Assembly: GCA_002478245.1 (NCBI GenBank)
Contig: DLMW01000001.1
Span: 454 to 7,373, forward strand
Direction of reading: 5' to 3'
DNA from: a bacterium UBP18_UBA7526
Lineage (GTDB): Bacteria; UBP18; UBA7526
DNA length: 6,920 nt
Each line of letters begins with the position of its first letter. Within the stretch, counting starts at the first letter, position 1. The position numbers and the translations under genes are program-made. Below, piece by piece: positions 5,422 to 6,920 of the stretch. The notes under the pieces were generated by a model, which had not been told where the DNA came from, did no database searches, and worked only from the letters and a program-made list of their open reading frames with translations.

Positions 5422-6557
5422 ACCCCATACCTTCGAGTAAGATAAAGATCTTTATCCGAACATTCGGATGCCAGATGAACGTCTATGACTCGCAGGTCGC
5501 GGCCGGACTGTTGCTGAACGAGGGTTATGAAATCACAGAAGAGATGGGAGAAGCGGATATCATCCTACTAAATACCTGCTCCATAAGGAAGAAGGCAGAG
5601 GATAAGGTCTATAGCCAATTGGGCTATTTAAGAAGGCTCAAAAGAGAAAGGCCCAGCCTTATTTTAGGAGTGGGCGGTTGCATGGCCCAGAGAGAAGGGG
5701 AGAAGATATTGGGGAAGTCTCCTTCTGTGGATCTGGTCTTCGGTACCCATCAGATATGTAATCTGCCCCCTCTCTTGAGTAAAGTAATTCGAGAAAGGAG
5801 AAGACTCATCGCCATTGGAGAGGGAGAGATCGTTGCGAAAGGGGTCAAGGCCTATCGAATAGATAAGAGGAGAGCCTATGTTGCTATTATGCGCGGATGC
5901 AATAACCACTGTACCTACTGCGTGGTCCCTTCTGCACGGGGAAGGCAGAGGAGTAGGCCTCCCGAAGAAATTATTAAGGAGATAGAGAACCTGGCAGAAG
6001 AGGGATATAAGGAGATAACCCTCTTGGGCCAGAATGTCACTGCCTATGGAAAGGACCTCGAGGCGGTGCGCGACTTCGCTACCTTATTAGAAAGGATAAA
6101 TGAGATAGAAGGGATAGAAAAGATTAGATACCTTACCTCTCATCCCAAGGACATGAATGAGAGGTTGCTAGAAACCCTATCCAGACTTTCCAAAGTCTCC
6201 AGAGACCTTCATCTTCCGGTCCAATCTGGTTCTAATCGGATTCTAAAGGCCATGGGACGCGGCTATACCAGAGAGGAGTATCTAGGGATTATCGAAAGGC
6301 TTCGTTCCCTCATTCCCCAAATAGATATCACTACCGACATCATCGTTGGCTTTCCGGGAGAGAGGGAAGAAGACTTCCAGGATACCTTAGAATTAATGAA
6401 AGAGATAAGATTCACCAATGCCTATATGTTTAAGTACTCTCCCCGCCCAGAGACTCCAGCAGAGAAGATGGCGGGGCAGATACCAGAGGAGAAGAAACTA
6501 CAGAGACTACATAAGGTAATCGATTTGCAAAGGGAGATTATGCGAAATAATTCCTAA
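5418..6557 (+). CDS. miaB: tRNA-2-methylthio-N6-dimethylallyladenosine synthase MiaB, lacking the TRAM domain
   Basis: Radical SAM methylthiotransferase that adds a methylthio group to i6A37 of tRNAs reading codons that start with U. The N-terminal UPF0004 domain carries the second iron-sulfur cluster ligands C18, C54 and C88 (FGCQMN, NTCSIR, GGCMAQ). The radical SAM motif is C161-x3-C165-x2-C168 (GCNNHCTYC). GQNVTAYG (204-211), LTSHPKDM (239-246), LHLPVQSGS (264-272) and DIIVGFPGE (307-315) favour MiaB over MtaB or RimO. The protein stops at residue 379 in LQREIMRNNS, where family members of roughly 430-450 residues continue into a C-terminal TRAM domain that helps bind tRNA. Only 43 nt separate the stop from the next gene, and no TRAM-like coding is seen there in any frame, so this is not a simple frameshift. 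It starts in a 4-nt overlap with the response regulator; GGAGGA at 5400-5405 is a rather distant ribosome binding site. Confidence 0.94.
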   Translation: MNPIPSSKIKIFIRTFGCQMNVYDSQVAAGLLLNEGYEITEEMGEADIILLNTCSIRKKAEDKVYSQLGYLRRLKRERPSLILGVGGCMAQREGEKILGKSPSVDLVFGTHQICNLPPLLSKVIRERRRLIAIGEGEIVAKGVKAYRIDKRRAYVAIMRGCNNHCTYCVVPSARGRQRSRPPEEIIKEIENLAEEGYKEITLLGQNVTAYGKDLEAVRDFATLLERINEIEGIEKIRYLTSHPKDMNERLLETLSRLSKVSRDLHLPVQSGSNRILKAMGRGYTREEYLGIIERLRSLIPQIDITTDIIVGFPGEREEDFQDTLELMKEIRFTNAYMFKYSPRPETPAEKMAGQIPEEKKLQRLHKVIDLQREIMRNNS

Positions 6558-6600
6558 TCTGCTGAGGAGGCAGGTGCGTCTATAGAGGGAGGTGAAGAGA

Positions 6601-6920
6601 GTGAAGAGAATAGTATATCTGATCCTTCTCATGCTGCTCATCTTTTGGTTGGCCATCTTTGTTGCTGTTAACCTGCATGAGGTAGAAGTCAAATGGTTCT
6701 TTGGTAAGCCTTGGGGGACAGCACCCTTGATTGTCATTATTCTGGGCTCCATCCTTTTGGGAGCGTTGCTTGCCGCTCTGGTAGGGGGAATCAGCCAGGC
6801 AAAGCTTCTCTCCCAGAATCGCAGACAGAGAAAGATGGTGAAGAGGCTGGAGCAGGAGTTGGCTATCTTAAGAAAAATACCAGTAGAAGAGGTGGCGAGG
6901 GAGATAGAAGAGACAGAATA
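6601..6920 (+). CDS. LapA-domain (DUF1049-type) inner-membrane protein, cut by the window edge
   Basis: Translation from GTG 6601 gives 106 residues and then TA at the window end, so the stop (TAA or TAG) may lie one base beyond; a Tyr codon is also possible. Two membrane segments (about residues 3-25 and 42-63) flank a short loop containing NLHEVEVKWFFGKPWG, the arrangement of LapA/YciS-type proteins. A charged, probably coiled-coil cytoplasmic tail follows (about 64-106). In E. coli the LapA-LapB pair (LapB being a TPR protein) regulates lipopolysaccharide synthesis; whether that applies here is unknown, and the TPR protein in this window is far smaller than LapB. GGGAGGTGA (6587-6595) lies 5 nt before GTG 6601. 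An in-frame GTG at 6592 falls inside that site and is not the likely start. It follows miaB by 43 nt, probably in the same transcript. Confidence 0.85.
   Translation, partial: MKRIVYLILLMLLIFWLAIFVAVNLHEVEVKWFFGKPWGTAPLIVIILGSILLGALLAALVGGISQAKLLSQNRRQRKMVKRLEQELAILRKIPVEEVAREIEETE

Noticed and set aside
6564..6584. Mini-ORF (GTG CGT CTA TAG) after a GAGGAGG site between miaB and the last gene
   Set aside because: Three codons is too short to support as a gene, and purine-rich GGAGG strings are common in this window.
6558..6660. Continuation of MiaB after the stop codon as a hidden TRAM domain
   Set aside because: Reading on in the same frame gives a Glu/Ser-rich stretch and then another stop. 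It does not resemble TRAM, and the DNA is occupied by the LapA-domain gene.
1..6920. CRISPR array, tRNA, rRNA, insertion sequence or phage genes
   Set aside because: I saw no spaced identical repeats, cloverleaf, transposase motifs or terminal inverted repeats on either strand.

Overview
The window reads as ordinary bacterial chromosome: nine protein genes, all on the + strand, tightly packed, with strong Shine-Dalgarno sites and one textbook sigma-70 type promoter. Base composition is roughly balanced. Arginine is often coded by AGG/AGA, most clearly in the second half, and proteins are rich in Lys/Glu/Arg/Ile. That would fit an anaerobic or thermophilic, possibly uncultured, bacterial lineage, but no gene here fixes the phylum and I do not name one. 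No tRNA, rRNA, CRISPR array, insertion sequence or phage gene is visible, and no gene-free stretch exceeds 300 bases.

Layout. Bases 1-93 hold two GC-rich hairpins and a near-perfect ribosome binding site. They lead into a two-gene unit: a membrane protein of the TM_helix/MscS-like type without the cytoplasmic MscS domain (94-774), and a 195-residue protein built of eight consecutive 22-residue amphipathic repeats (788-1375). A strong hairpin terminator (1438-1481) closes this unit. The -35 box of the next promoter lies on the last bases of the terminator stem. That promoter (TTGACA, 17 bp, TATAAT with an extended -10 TG) drives a full-length MscS channel gene (1535-2359), followed 2 nt later by a small membrane protein with a C-terminal TrkA-C/RCK_C domain (2362-3036). 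After a 61-nt gap with a small hairpin comes gpmI, the cofactor-independent phosphoglycerate mutase (3098-4624).

After a 97-nt gap a second tight cluster begins: a two-repeat TPR protein (4722-4997), a stand-alone receiver-domain response regulator (5011-5421), the tRNA methylthiotransferase miaB (5418-6557, overlapping the regulator by 4 nt) and a LapA-domain membrane protein (6601 to the window edge).

The first half (two MscS-related membrane proteins, an RCK_C membrane protein and a repeat protein of membrane-binding or stress-protein appearance) looks like an osmotic or ionic stress neighbourhood; this is inference from content. The second half mixes housekeeping (gpmI, miaB) with small signalling and scaffold proteins. 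I see no defence system or other clearly new multi-gene system. The best candidates for a second look are the 22-residue repeat protein paired with the channel-like protein, and a MiaB that ends before its usual TRAM domain.
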